Shown piece by piece: positions 25,218 to 33,963 of a stretch of DNA of 40,077 bases. The notes below the pieces were generated by a model. It saw only the letters and a list, made by a program, of their open reading frames with translations. It ran no database searches and had not been told where the DNA came from. The position numbers and the translations under genes were made by a program. Position 1 is the stretch's first letter, and each line of letters starts with the position of its first letter. The stretch spans positions 1 through 40,077 of the forward strand of contig SKYU01000055.1 in NCBI GenBank assembly GCA_007127715.1, written 5' to 3'. The stretch is from Gammaproteobacteria bacterium. GTDB lineage: Bacteria; Pseudomonadota; Gammaproteobacteria; Steroidobacterales; PWYM01.

Positions 25218-26931
25218 GGCGCCATGCGCCGACGCCGCCGCGCCCGCTGCCCGTCCACACCACCCCGGGATCGCCTTGTCCGTCCGTACAGACCCCTCCA
25301 CCGCGCCCTCCGGCCCTCCGGGCACGCCACCCGCCGGCGCGCTCGCACCGCTGCGCCGGCCCGTCTTCCGCGCCATGTGGATCGCCATTTTCATTTCCAC
25401 ACTGGGCGGCTGGATGCACGAGGTGGGTGCCGGCTGGCTGATGGCCTCGCTCGAGCCGGACCCGTTCATGGTGGCGCTGGTGCAGGCGGCCGTGGTGCTG
25501 CCGGGCTTCTTTCTCGCCCTGCCCGCGGGCGCGCTGGCCGACATCATCGACCGTCGGATCTACCTGCTCTCGGTGATGAGCTGGCTGGTGCTGGTCACCG
25601 GTCTGCTCGGCGTGCTGACGCTGCTGGGACTGGTGGACGCGCGCCTGCTGCTGCTGCTGACCTTCGGCATGGGGGTGGGTATCGCGATGATGCTGCCGGC
25701 GTTCAACGCGGTCATTCCGGATCTCGTGCCGCGTCATGAACTGACGGCCGCGCTGACCCTGAACAACATCGCCGCCAACTCGACGCGCGCCCTCGGGCCC
25801 ATGCTCGCAGGTTTCCTGATCGCACTGGCCGGGCCTGCCGTGGTGTTCCTGTACAACTCCGTCAGTTACCTCGCACTGATGGCCGTGCTCATCCCCTGGC
25901 GCAATACCCAGCCACGCAGTGCCCTGCCCAGCGAGCGGTTCTTCGGCGCCATGCGCACCGGGCTGAAGTTCGCGGCCCAGTCGCCGGCGCTGAAGGTGGT
26001 GCTGCTCAAGGCCGTGGCGTTCTTCGTGATGGCCAGCCCGCTCTGGGCCTTCCTGCCGCTGATCGTCAAGGAACAGCTCGGCGCGGGACCGCAGACCTTC
26101 GGCGCGCTGTTCGGTGCCGCCGGACTGGGCGCCGTGCTCGGCGGTCTCAATCTCACCCGGCTGCGTCGCCGCTTCAGCGGTGACCAGATCGTGGCTGCGG
26201 CAACCTTCGCGATGATATTCGGGCTGTCCGGGCTGGCCCTGCTCCCCAATGCCTACAGTCTGGCCGGCGCCATGCTGATCGCCGGGGCGGCGTGGGTCTG
26301 CGTGGTCTCGACCCTGCAGGTCTCGGCCCAGCTCGCATTGCCCCACTGGGTGCGCGCACGCGGCATCGCGCTGTTTCTGACGACGTTCATGGGCTCGATG
26401 GCCTTCGGGGCCGCCGCCTGGGGACGGCTGGCCTCGGTGACCAGCATCCCCACGGCACTGTTCTGTGCCTGCGCTTTCGGCCTGGTCGCCTGGCTGCTGA
26501 CCGCCCGCCTGACGCTGGCCCGCCACGCCGGAGAGGACCGCTCGCCGACCGATCCCACGCCCGACCCGCTGCTCGACGCGCCGGTCGCGCTGGACCGCGG
26601 TCCGGTGATGGTCGAGATCAGCTACCGGGTCGAGCCGCAGCATGCCCAGGCGTTCCAGCGCGCCATGCGGGACATGCGACGCATGCGCCTGCGCAACGGC
26701 GCGCTGAGCTGGAACCTGTTCCAGGATGCCGCCGATCAGCACCTGTGGATGGAGGTGTTCGTCGACGAGACCTGGCTGTCCCACCTGCGCCAGCACCACC
26801 GCCTGACCGTCGAGGACCGCGCGATCAAGGCGCGCGCCGAGAGTTTCCATGAAGGGGCAAGCCCGCCGCCGACGCGCCACATGGTCGCGCGCAATCCCTC
26901 GAAGCGGCGCCGTCGCTGGCAGCTGTTCTGA
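25216..26931 (+). CDS. MFS transporter with C-terminal monooxygenase-like domain
   Basis: Major facilitator (about 571 aa) of the MFS_3/EntS-like group, predicted to export small molecules. Helices begin at PVFRAMWIAIFISTLGGWMHEVGAGWLM. The loop ALADIIDRR is the motif A region, and LTLNNIAANSTRALGPMLAG is typical of this group. After the last helix (about residue 430) a soluble tail of about 110 residues (MVEISYRVEPQHAQAFQRAMRDMRRMRLRNGALSWNLFQDAAD) resembles the dimeric ferredoxin-like antibiotic-biosynthesis-monooxygenase fold. The start is uncertain: ATG 25216 gives a long low-complexity leader, while TTG 25276 gives a more usual length. The track start at 25060 runs into the amidase and is rejected. 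The mocA-like gene follows after three bases. Confidence 0.85.
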   Translation: MAPCADAAAPAARPHHPGIALSVRTDPSTAPSGPPGTPPAGALAPLRRPVFRAMWIAIFISTLGGWMHEVGAGWLMASLEPDPFMVALVQAAVVLPGFFLALPAGALADIIDRRIYLLSVMSWLVLVTGLLGVLTLLGLVDARLLLLLTFGMGVGIAMMLPAFNAVIPDLVPRHELTAALTLNNIAANSTRALGPMLAGFLIALAGPAVVFLYNSVSYLALMAVLIPWRNTQPRSALPSERFFGAMRTGLKFAAQSPALKVVLLKAVAFFVMASPLWAFLPLIVKEQLGAGPQTFGALFGAAGLGAVLGGLNLTRLRRRFSGDQIVAAATFAMIFGLSGLALLPNAYSLAGAMLIAGAAWVCVVSTLQVSAQLALPHWVRARGIALFLTTFMGSMAFGAAAWGRLASVTSIPTALFCACAFGLVAWLLTARLTLARHAGEDRSPTDPTPDPLLDAPVALDRGPVMVEISYRVEPQHAQAFQRAMRDMRRMRLRNGALSWNLFQDAADQHLWMEVFVDETWLSHLRQHHRLTVEDRAIKARAESFHEGASPPPTRHMVARNPSKRRRRWQLF

Positions 26932-26934
26932 GTC

Positions 26935-27558
26935 ATGCCGCCCGACCGGCAAGCGCGCACGCGACGGGGAGACTGTGCCGTGGTGCTGCTCGCGGCCGGC
27001 GCCTCCCGGCGCATGGGCCGTCCGAAGCCGTTCCTTCGCCGCGGCGGCCTGCCACTGCTTGCCCGGCAGCTGCGTCTGGCGGACCGCGGCCTGCCTGGCC
27101 TCGAGGGACGCCAACGGGTGGTGGTCACCGGGGCGAATCGTTTTGCCGTAGCCCGCGCGGCGGCCCGTCACGGCGCCCGCGTCTGCCACAACCCGGACTG
27201 GCGGCAGGGCATGGGCCGTTCTCTGGCCCGAGGCGTGGCGGCCCTCGTCCCGGGAACGGCCGTGCTGGTTCTCACCGTCGACCAGCACCTGCTCACGGCA
27301 CAGGATCTGCAGCGTCTGCACGAGGCGTGGCGCCGGACACCGTGGCGCCCGGCCGCCGCGGTCTACGGACCGGCCGACGCGCCCCGCCCGGGCGTGCCGG
27401 CCATCCTGCCAGCCGGTTGGCGGGCCCGGCTCCTGCGGCTGTCCGGCGACCGTGGCGCAGCCCCGCTGCTGCGCACCGCAGGGCGACGCCTGACACGGGT
27501 CCCCCTGGCGCGGGCGGCGGTGGATGCCGACCGGCCCGAGGACTGGCCCTGGCATTGA
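26935..27558 (+). CDS. MobA/MocA-like nucleotidyltransferase
   Basis: Nucleotidyltransferase (207 aa) with the NTP-binding start AVVLLAAGASRRMGRPKPFL and a later acidic site VLTVDQHLLTAQDL. This is the pattern of the MobA-like NTP-transferase family, which includes MocA (CTP:molybdopterin cytidylyltransferase) and MobA. Missing family features near the C-terminus make it a divergent member. It is three bases after the MFS gene and faces moaE across 18 bases, so a role in cofactor maturation is plausible. Other members of this family activate sugars or lactate derivatives. Confidence 0.78.
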   Translation: MPPDRQARTRRGDCAVVLLAAGASRRMGRPKPFLRRGGLPLLARQLRLADRGLPGLEGRQRVVVTGANRFAVARAAARHGARVCHNPDWRQGMGRSLARGVAALVPGTAVLVLTVDQHLLTAQDLQRLHEAWRRTPWRPAAAVYGPADAPRPGVPAILPAGWRARLLRLSGDRGAAPLLRTAGRRLTRVPLARAAVDADRPEDWPWH

Positions 27559-27576
27559 TGCGGAACGCGGTCGGTC

Positions 27577-28023
27577 TCAGCGGTGGGCGTGGACGTGGCC
27601 TGCAGCGCAGCCGGCACAGTTCACCCAGCCGGAATCACCGTCCACGTAGAACTCCTTCTTCCAGATGGGCAGCCGCGTCTTGACCTCGTCGATGATGTAG
27701 CGGCAGGCCTCGAAGGCCGCGGCACGATGGCGGGAGGCGACGCCGACCCAGACCGCGATCTCGCCGAGTGCGAGGTCGCCCGCCCGGTGATGACAGGCGG
27801 CATCGAGGATCTCGAAGCGCCCCAGCGCTTCCTGCAGGATCCGCTCGCCCTCCTTCACCGCGAGGCGCTCGTGCACCTCGTAGTGCAGACCGGTAACCGC
27901 GCGCCCTTCATTGTGGTCCCGCACCCAGCCCTCGAAGGCGACGAAACCTCCGGCGCGCACGTCACGCAGGCTGGCCTTCAGGGCTTCCGGGTCGAGCGGG
28001 CGGGTGTCGATACGGCAGTGCAT
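27577..28023 (-). CDS. moaE: Molybdopterin synthase catalytic subunit (MoaE)
   Basis: Large subunit (148 aa) of molybdopterin synthase, which inserts the dithiolene sulphurs delivered by MoaD. Motifs are GGFVAFEGWVRDHNEGRAVTGLHYEVHERLA, ACHHRAGDLALGEIAVWVGVASRHRAAAFEAC and the catalytic lysine region VKTRLPIWKKEFY. It ends in an unusual Cys/His-rich tail, WVNCAGCAAGHVHAHR. ATG 28023 has AGGAG seven bases before it. It lies 38 bases after moaD. Confidence 0.95.
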   Translation of the reverse strand: MHCRIDTRPLDPEALKASLRDVRAGGFVAFEGWVRDHNEGRAVTGLHYEVHERLAVKEGERILQEALGRFEILDAACHHRAGDLALGEIAVWVGVASRHRAAAFEACRYIIDEVKTRLPIWKKEFYVDGDSGWVNCAGCAAGHVHAHR

Positions 28024-28061
28024 GGCCGTCTCCTGGTGGGGACGCGGGCGGGAAGGCCGGC

Positions 28062-28304
28062 TCAGCCGCCGGCCACCGGTGGAAAGAACAGCACCTGGTC
28101 GCCATCGGCCAGCAGCGTCTCCCAGGGCGCGAGTTCGTCGTTGACCGCCACCTTGCAGCGCTCGCGCGGATCTGCGAACCCGTGACGCAGCGCGCACTCG
28201 CCAAACAGCTCCCCGACGCTGGCGGCCCGGGTCTCGAGCTGCTCGCCCGACAACCCGGCCTGCTCGCGGAACACCGCGAAATATTCCACCGACACACGCT
28301 TCAC
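28062..28304 (-). CDS. moaD: Molybdopterin synthase sulfur carrier subunit (MoaD)
   Basis: Ubiquitin-like sulfur carrier (80 aa). It ends in FFPPVAGG, the di-glycine tail that is adenylated and thiocarboxylated before handing sulfur to MoaE. The beta-grasp fold is visible in [17 protein letters not shown] and [23 protein letters not shown]. The start is GTG at 28304, overlapping the moaC stop as GTGA, with GGAGGTGG upstream. The 154-aa track ORF is an artefact of reading into moaC. Confidence 0.93.
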   Translation of the reverse strand: MKRVSVEYFAVFREQAGLSGEQLETRAASVGELFGECALRHGFADPRERCKVAVNDELAPWETLLADGDQVLFFPPVAGG

Positions 28305-28834
28305 GACGCCACCTCCCCGGGCGCCGCAGCGGCGGCCTCGCGATCGACCGCACGACGCCCGCCGCGTTTCGCGAGCAGGCGCGTGCAGCGGATCTCGATG
28401 TCGTGGGAGAGCGCCTTGCACATGTCGTAGACCGTCAGTGCGGCGACGCTGGCGCCGGTCAGTGCTTCCATCTCGACGCCGGTGCGATGGGTGACGGCGA
28501 CGCTGCAACGGACCGATAACGTGCACGCGTCCAGCCAGTCGATGACGATACGGCAGTCCTCCAGCGGCAGCGGATGACAGAACGGCACGAGCTCGTGAGT
28601 CCGCTTCGCCGCCATGACGCCGGCGATGATGGCGGTATGGATGACCGGCCCCTTGCGGGTGACCGGCTCCACCCCCTCGCGCAGGACCTCCGCGACCGGT
28701 GCCGGGAACACGACCTGCGCCTCGGCCACGGCTTCCCGGCGGGTCACCGACTTGCCGCCGATGTCCACCATGCTCGGGCGCCCCTGTGCATCCACGTGGC
28801 TCAGGCTGCCCGTTCCCACCGTCGGTTCCGTCAT
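28301..28834 (-). CDS. moaC: Cyclic pyranopterin monophosphate synthase (MoaC)
   Basis: Enzyme of the first stage of molybdenum cofactor synthesis (177 aa), converting the MoaA product to cPMP. Signatures are [70 protein letters not shown] and the terminal LLAKRGGR. It heads the moaCDE unit and is divergent from the acyl-CoA dehydrogenase pair. The last ~15 residues are alanine-rich and beyond the conserved fold. moaA is not in the window. Confidence 0.95.
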   Translation of the reverse strand: MTEPTVGTGSLSHVDAQGRPSMVDIGGKSVTRREAVAEAQVVFPAPVAEVLREGVEPVTRKGPVIHTAIIAGVMAAKRTHELVPFCHPLPLEDCRIVIDWLDACTLSVRCSVAVTHRTGVEMEALTGASVAALTVYDMCKALSHDIEIRCTRLLAKRGGRRAVDREAAAAAPGEVAS

Positions 28835-28941
28835 CGACTCTCCCGCTCCGTCATGGCGCCGTGCGCGCCGCCCGCAGACGTCGTGTAGACTACCTGAACA
28901 GTTGACTTCTGCGAATTCGAAGGCACAGGGAAGGCATCGAC

Positions 28942-30147
28942 ATGGATCTCAACTTCAGCGATGCGGATCTCGCATTCCGCAACGAAGTCCGCGAATTCCT
29001 GCGCACCGGTTACCCCGCCGACATCCGGGAGAAGATGGACCGCGGCATCCGTCTGGGCCGGGAGGACTTCCTGCGCTGGCAGCAGTGCCTCCATGCCCGC
29101 GGCTGGGCCGCCCCCAACTGGCCGGTGGAGTATGGCGGCACCGGCTGGAGCGCCACCCAGAAATACATCTTCACCACCGAACTGGCCCTGGCCAATACGC
29201 CGACCATCATGCCCTTCGGGCTGTCGATGGTCGGCCCGGTAATCTACACCTACGGCAGCGAGGCGCAGAAGCAGCGTTTCCTGCCCGACATCCTCGCCAG
29301 CCGCGTCTGGTGGTGCCAGGGCTACTCCGAGCCAGGTGCCGGTTCCGACCTGGCGAGCCTCAAGACCCGCGCCGAACGCGATGGCGACCACTATGTCATC
29401 AACGGCACCAAGACCTGGACCACGCTGGGCCAGTTCGCCGACTGGATCTTCCTGCTGGCCCGGACCTCCACGGACGTCAGCCGCAAGCAGGAGGGCATCA
29501 GCTTCATCCTGGCTGACATGACCACGCCTGGCATCAGCGTGCGCCCCATCATCACCATCGACGGCGAGCACGAAGTCAACGAAGTGCACTTCGAGAACGT
29601 CCGTGTACCGGTGGAGAACCTGGTGGGCGAAGAGGGTCGCGGCTGGACCTACGGCAAGGTCCTGCTGCAGCACGAGCGTGCCGGGATCGCCGCGGTAGCC
29701 CGCTCGAAGTACCGGCTGGACACGCTCAAGCGCCTGGCCTCGGAAGCACCCGAGGGTGGCACGGCACTGATGGATGACCCGGTGTTCCGGCGCAAGGTCG
29801 CCACCGTCGAGATCGAACTGCTCGCGCTGGAATACACCGATCTGCGTACCCTGGCTGCCGTGGCCACCGGCGGGGCTCCGGGGCCGGAATCCTCGATTCT
29901 CAAGATCAAGGGCACCGAAGTGCAGCAGGCGATTGACGAGCTCTACGTGGAAGCGGCGGGCTGCTACGCCTTTCCGTTCACGCCGGAGCTGTTCACCTCG
30001 CCGGACATCCCGGACAGCACCCGGATCGGCCCGGCATGGGCCGCCGATACCGCGCCGCACTATTTCAACGGCCGAAAGGTGTCGATCTATGGCGGCACCA
30101 ACGAAATCCAGAAAAACATCATCGCCAAGGCCGTGCTCGGCCTCTGA
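28942..30147 (+). CDS. Acyl-CoA dehydrogenase, PimC-like large subunit
   Basis: FAD-dependent acyl-CoA dehydrogenase (401 aa). The start [20 protein letters not shown], the flavin/substrate motif [17 protein letters not shown] and the C-terminal [17 protein letters not shown] are classic, and the overall pattern matches the large subunit of pimeloyl-CoA dehydrogenase. The usual MCAD-type catalytic Glu (YEGTNE) is replaced by Gly. Glu245 in LLQHERAG aligns instead with the isovaleryl-CoA-dehydrogenase-type base. The partner gene begins 27 bases later. GGGAAGG lies before the ATG. Substrate is probably a dicarboxyl-CoA or another large acyl-CoA. Confidence 0.88.
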   Translation: MDLNFSDADLAFRNEVREFLRTGYPADIREKMDRGIRLGREDFLRWQQCLHARGWAAPNWPVEYGGTGWSATQKYIFTTELALANTPTIMPFGLSMVGPVIYTYGSEAQKQRFLPDILASRVWWCQGYSEPGAGSDLASLKTRAERDGDHYVINGTKTWTTLGQFADWIFLLARTSTDVSRKQEGISFILADMTTPGISVRPIITIDGEHEVNEVHFENVRVPVENLVGEEGRGWTYGKVLLQHERAGIAAVARSKYRLDTLKRLASEAPEGGTALMDDPVFRRKVATVEIELLALEYTDLRTLAAVATGGAPGPESSILKIKGTEVQQAIDELYVEAAGCYAFPFTPELFTSPDIPDSTRIGPAWAADTAPHYFNGRKVSIYGGTNEIQKNIIAKAVLGL

Positions 30148-30174
30148 GGCAGGACGCCGACAGGAGATCCGCAC

Positions 30175-31299
30175 ATGGACTTTTCCCTGAACGAAGAGCA
30201 GGCGCTGCTGAAGGATTCGCTGGAGCGGTTCATCCAGGGCAGCTACGACTTCGACGCCCGACGGCGCCACCTGGCCAGCGAGGCCGGCTACAGCCGCGAG
30301 ATCTACGCTCAGTTTGCGGAACTCGGCTGGACCGCCGTGCCGTTCAGCGAGTCTGATGGCGGACTGGACGGGGGACCGATCGAGCTGATGGTGATGATGG
30401 AGCAGTTCGGGCGTGGCCTGGTCATCGAGCCCTACCTGCCCTCCATCGTGCTGACGGGCGGCGTGCTGCGCCACGCCGGCGACGACGCCGCCAGGGCACG
30501 CTGGCTGCCCGGCCTGATCGACGGCTCGACCACCGGCGCGCTCGCGCTGCAGGAGCCGCAGTCGCGTTTCGACCTTGCGAACATGCGCACACGCGCAGCG
30601 CCGGGCGACGCCGGCTGGCAGCTCGACGGTCACAAGGCCGTGGTGCTGAACGCGCGGGATGCCGATCTGGTGATCGTCCCGGCGCGCACCCGCGGGCGCG
30701 ACACGGATCGGGACGGCGTCACGCTGTTCGCGCTGCCCGCGGACACGCCCGGCGTGACGATCCGTGCCTATCCGACCGTCGATGGCATGCAGGCCGGTGA
30801 GCTCCTGCTCGAAGGCGTCAGCCTGCCGGAAGATGCTGTGATCGGCACCCCGCATGCGGGTCTGGAGGTACTCGAGGCGGTCGTCCGGGACGCACTGCTC
30901 GCGGTCTCGGCCGAGGCGGTGGGCATCATGGCCGTCCTGGTCGAGAAGACCGTGGAGTACAGCAAGAGCCGCAAGCAGTTCGGCCTGCCCATCGGTGCGT
31001 TCCAGGCCCTGCAGCACCGGATGGTCGAGATGTTCATGGAGCATGAACAGAGCCGCTCGCTGCTGTACATGGCCGCCATGAAGCTGGCCTCAGAGGCACC
31101 CGACGCCTCCCGCGCCCTCTCCGCGCTGAAATACCAGGTCGGACGTGCGGGCCGGCGTATCGGTCAGGAGGCAGTGCAGCTGCATGGCGGCATGGGGGTG
31201 ACCGACGAGCTCGACGTGGCGCACTACTTCAAGCGCCTGACCATGATCGATCTCGCCTTCGGCAACGCCGACCATCACCTGGGCCGTTTCGCGGCCTGA
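30175..31299 (+). CDS. Acyl-CoA dehydrogenase, PimD-like small subunit
   Basis: Acyl-CoA dehydrogenase (374 aa), start MDFSLNEEQALLKDSLERFI, with KQFGLPIGAFQALQHRMVEMFMEHEQSRSLLY and QEAVQLHGGMGVTDELDVAHYFKRL. Neither the MCAD-type nor the IVD-type catalytic Glu position is acidic in the expected context: AFGNADHH stands where YEGTNE would be, and the IVD site reads VRDALLA. It therefore looks like a non-catalytic partner in an alpha2beta2 heteromer, as in PimC/PimD or the mycobacterial FadE pairs. AGGAG precedes its ATG. Confidence 0.87.
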   Translation: MDFSLNEEQALLKDSLERFIQGSYDFDARRRHLASEAGYSREIYAQFAELGWTAVPFSESDGGLDGGPIELMVMMEQFGRGLVIEPYLPSIVLTGGVLRHAGDDAARARWLPGLIDGSTTGALALQEPQSRFDLANMRTRAAPGDAGWQLDGHKAVVLNARDADLVIVPARTRGRDTDRDGVTLFALPADTPGVTIRAYPTVDGMQAGELLLEGVSLPEDAVIGTPHAGLEVLEAVVRDALLAVSAEAVGIMAVLVEKTVEYSKSRKQFGLPIGAFQALQHRMVEMFMEHEQSRSLLYMAAMKLASEAPDASRALSALKYQVGRAGRRIGQEAVQLHGGMGVTDELDVAHYFKRLTMIDLAFGNADHHLGRFAA

Positions 31300-31335
31300 G
31301 TCCACCCGCGAAGACACCGCCAGGAGCATTTCGAC

Positions 31336-32244
31336 ATGCCACGATCCATCGTCACCCTGATCACCGACTTCGGCACGAGCCAGCCCTATGCGGCCATGAT
31401 GAAGGGCGTGATCCTCACCCGTGCCCCGGGCACCGAGGTGATCGACCTGACCCACGAGATCCCGGCCTGGCAGCCGGAACTCGCCGGATTCTGGCTGCAG
31501 CACTGCCTGCCCTGGTTTCCCAGTGGCACCGTGCACCTGGCGGTGGTCGACCCGGGCGTGGGCACCGATCGCCGCCTGCTGGCCGCGGAGCTGGGCGACC
31601 AGGTGGTCATCGCCCCCGACAACGGCCTGCTGGGTGCCGTGGTCGCCCGCTACCCGCGGACCCGCCTGCGGGAGGTGGCGCTCGACGCCCTTGGCGGCCT
31701 GCTGCCGGCGCGGCGCAGCCACACCTTCCACGGCCGCGACGTCTTCGCGCCGATCGCCGGCGAGATGGCTGCCGGGCGGCTGTCGGTCGTGAGCCTCGGA
31801 GACACCACCGAGGACTACGTACGCGGTGCACTGGGGCTGCCAGAGGTCCGCGAGGGCGTGATCCACGGCCAGGTGGTGCTGGCGGACCGCTGGGGCAACC
31901 TGCTGACCAACATCGAGGCACCGCGTCCAGCCGCCGAGGACAGTCTCCGGCTGAGGCTCGCCGGCCGCGAGTTCCCGATCTGCCGCGGCAGCTATGCCGG
32001 ACTGCCCGAGGGCGAGCCCGGTGCCCTCATCAACGCCCATGGCCTGGTTGAGATCGCCGTCAACCAGGGCAGCGCGGCCACAATGCTGGATGCGGGCACG
32101 GGCACGGCGGTGGAGATCCTCGGGGCGGAGATTCCAGCGCCGCGACCGATGCGCCCGGGCGGGCCCGGAGGCCGCCCCACAGGTCGTCCCGCCGCCGCCG
32201 GTTCAGGCGGACGGCCCTCGGGCGGTCGGCCAGGCGCGGGCTGA
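31336..32244 (+). CDS. SAM hydroxide adenosyltransferase (DUF62/SAM hydrolase) family protein
   Basis: Protein of the fluorinase/DUF62 family (302 aa) that in most bacteria cleaves S-adenosylmethionine to adenosine and methionine with water as nucleophile. Motifs are VTLITDFGTSQPYAAMMKG, AVVDPGVGTDRR, VIAPDNGLLG, HTFHGRDVFAPIAGEM and LADRWGNLLTNI. It lacks the 21-residue loop typical of halogenating members as far as can be seen by eye. After residue ~265 a Gly/Pro/Arg-rich tail (RPGGPGGRPTGRP) departs from the family. It follows the dehydrogenase pair by 36 bases with its own AGGAG. Confidence 0.9.
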   Translation: MPRSIVTLITDFGTSQPYAAMMKGVILTRAPGTEVIDLTHEIPAWQPELAGFWLQHCLPWFPSGTVHLAVVDPGVGTDRRLLAAELGDQVVIAPDNGLLGAVVARYPRTRLREVALDALGGLLPARRSHTFHGRDVFAPIAGEMAAGRLSVVSLGDTTEDYVRGALGLPEVREGVIHGQVVLADRWGNLLTNIEAPRPAAEDSLRLRLAGREFPICRGSYAGLPEGEPGALINAHGLVEIAVNQGSAATMLDAGTGTAVEILGAEIPAPRPMRPGGPGGRPTGRPAAAGSGGRPSGGRPGAG

Positions 32245-32271
32245 GACGGGCCGGTCGGGACGCCAGCGCGG

Positions 32272-33963
32272 CTAGCGCGCCGCGGCCTCCAGCCTCGCCC
32301 AGGAATCCCGCAAGGTCACGGTGCGATTGAGCACCAGCACACCCGTGGCGCTGGCGGCATCGCGGGTGAAGTAGCCGGCGCGCTCGAGCTGTACCGTCTC
32401 CCCCGGGCCGAGCGCGGCGAGCGCGGGCTCGCCCAGCGCACCTGTCAGGGTGACCAGCGATTCGGGATTGAGGGCGGCAAGGTAGTCTCCCTGCCCGTCG
32501 GGATCCGCCGCGGAGAACAGCCGGTCGTACAGACGCAACTCGACCGGGATGGCGCTTGCCGCATGCACCCAGTGGATCGTGCCCTTGACCTTGCGGTCGG
32601 CACCGCTGGCGCCACTGCGGGTTTCGGGGTCGTAGCTGCAGCGAAGCTCGACCACCTGACCGGTCTCGTCCCGGATCATCTCGTCGCAGCGGATGATGAA
32701 GGCACCGCGCAGACGCACCTCGCCACCGGGCTTGAGGCGATGGAACTTGCGAGGCGGATCCTCCATGAAATCGTCCGCCTCGATGTAGAGTTCACGCCCG
32801 AAGATCACCTCTCGGCTGCCGCGCGCGGGGTCGGCCGGATGATTGGGCAGGCTCACGGTCTCGGTCTGCCCGTCGGGCCAGTTCTCCAGCACGATCTTCA
32901 GCGGTCGCTGTACCGCCAGCCGGCGCTCGGCATGGACATTGAGATGCTCACGCACCGCGCTCTCGAGGGCGCCCATCTCGATGGTGTTCTCTTTCTTGGT
33001 GACCCCCACGCGGCGAATGAACTCACGCACGGCCTCCGGGGGGTAGCCCCGCCGTCGCATGCCCGCCAGCGTCGGCATTCTCGGATCATCCCAGCCGGCC
33101 ACGATGCCGCGCTCCACGAGCTGGCTGAGCTTGCGCTTGCTGGTGACCGTGAAGGCCAGATTCAGCCGCGAGAACTCGATCTGCTGCGGCCGGTGGGGAA
33201 GATCCAGCTGATCCAGCAGCCAGTCGTAGAGCGGCCGATGGTCTTCGAACTCCAGCGTGCACAGCGAGTGGGTGATGCCCTCGAAGGCGTCCGAGAGGGT
33301 GTGCGCGAAATCGTACATCGGGTAGATGCACCAGGCCTCCCCGGTACGTTGGTGGGCGACCTTGCGGATGCGGTAGAGCGTGGGATCGCGCAGGTTGATA
33401 TTGCCGGAGGCCATGTCGATCCGCGCGCGCAGCACGCATTCGCCCTCGGCGAATTCGCCCCGGCGCATGCGTTCGAACAGCTCGAGATTCTCCTCGACGC
33501 TGCGCGCGCGGTACGGGCTCTCCCGGCCCGGTGCGGTCAGTGTGCCCCGGTACTCACGGATCTGCTCGGCACTGAGGTGATCGACATAGGCCAGGCCCCG
33601 GCGGATGAGTTCGACCGCGCAGGCATGGAGCCGCTCGAAATAGTCTGACGCGTGGGTCAGCCGGTCCCCCCAGTCGAAGCCAAGCCATGCCACATCCTCG
33701 CGAATCGCCTGGACGAAGGTCTCGTCCTCGCGCAGCGGATTGGTGTCGTCGAAGCGCAGAAAGCAGCGCCCGCCGAATTCCTCGGCCACGCCGAAGTTCA
33801 GGCAGATCGACTTGGCATGCCCGATATGCAGGTAACCGTTCGGCTCGGGTGGAAAACGCGTGACCACGGCACCGCCATGGCGCCCGGCCGCACGATCGGC
33901 GGTGATGCGCTGGCGGATGAAATCGGCCGGTGAGACCGGGGAGGCGGGCTGTTCGCTGGACAT
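32272..33963 (-). CDS. glnS: Glutaminyl-tRNA synthetase
   Basis: Class I aminoacyl-tRNA synthetase (563 aa; E. coli 554) that charges tRNA-Gln directly. PPEPNGYLHIGHAKS holds the HIGH motif, and VTSKRKLSQLV is the KMSKS equivalent (VMSKRKL in E. coli). GWDDPRMPTLAGMRRRGYPPEAVREF and the two beta-barrel anticodon-binding domains follow. Presence of GlnRS fits a beta- or gammaproteobacterium. The ATG at 33963 matches the family N-terminus, but the leader has no Shine-Dalgarno and instead contains CACCTCCT, an anti-SD-like sequence. It is convergent with the SAM hydrolase gene (27-base gap). Confidence 0.97.
   Translation of the reverse strand: MSSEQPASPVSPADFIRQRITADRAAGRHGGAVVTRFPPEPNGYLHIGHAKSICLNFGVAEEFGGRCFLRFDDTNPLREDETFVQAIREDVAWLGFDWGDRLTHASDYFERLHACAVELIRRGLAYVDHLSAEQIREYRGTLTAPGRESPYRARSVEENLELFERMRRGEFAEGECVLRARIDMASGNINLRDPTLYRIRKVAHQRTGEAWCIYPMYDFAHTLSDAFEGITHSLCTLEFEDHRPLYDWLLDQLDLPHRPQQIEFSRLNLAFTVTSKRKLSQLVERGIVAGWDDPRMPTLAGMRRRGYPPEAVREFIRRVGVTKKENTIEMGALESAVREHLNVHAERRLAVQRPLKIVLENWPDGQTETVSLPNHPADPARGSREVIFGRELYIEADDFMEDPPRKFHRLKPGGEVRLRGAFIIRCDEMIRDETGQVVELRCSYDPETRSGASGADRKVKGTIHWVHAASAIPVELRLYDRLFSAADPDGQGDYLAALNPESLVTLTGALGEPALAALGPGETVQLERAGYFTRDAASATGVLVLNRTVTLRDSWARLEAAAR

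Noticed and set aside
25183-27555. 790-aa minus-strand ORF
   Set aside because: Antisense to the MFS and mocA-like genes; its composition (His/Gln/Arg/Gly runs) is that of a shadow frame in GC-rich DNA, and no motif is seen.
28908-28922. CGAATTCG palindrome upstream of the acyl-CoA dehydrogenase as an operator
   Set aside because: Eight bases only, with no flanking symmetry and no match to fatty-acid regulators I can recall.
28831-31044. 737-aa minus-strand ORF
   Set aside because: Opposite two clear acyl-CoA dehydrogenases; it has shadow-type composition.
32250-32290. GC-rich inverted repeat between the SAM hydrolase and glnS genes as a bidirectional terminator
   Set aside because: The pairing is imperfect and there is no T-run.
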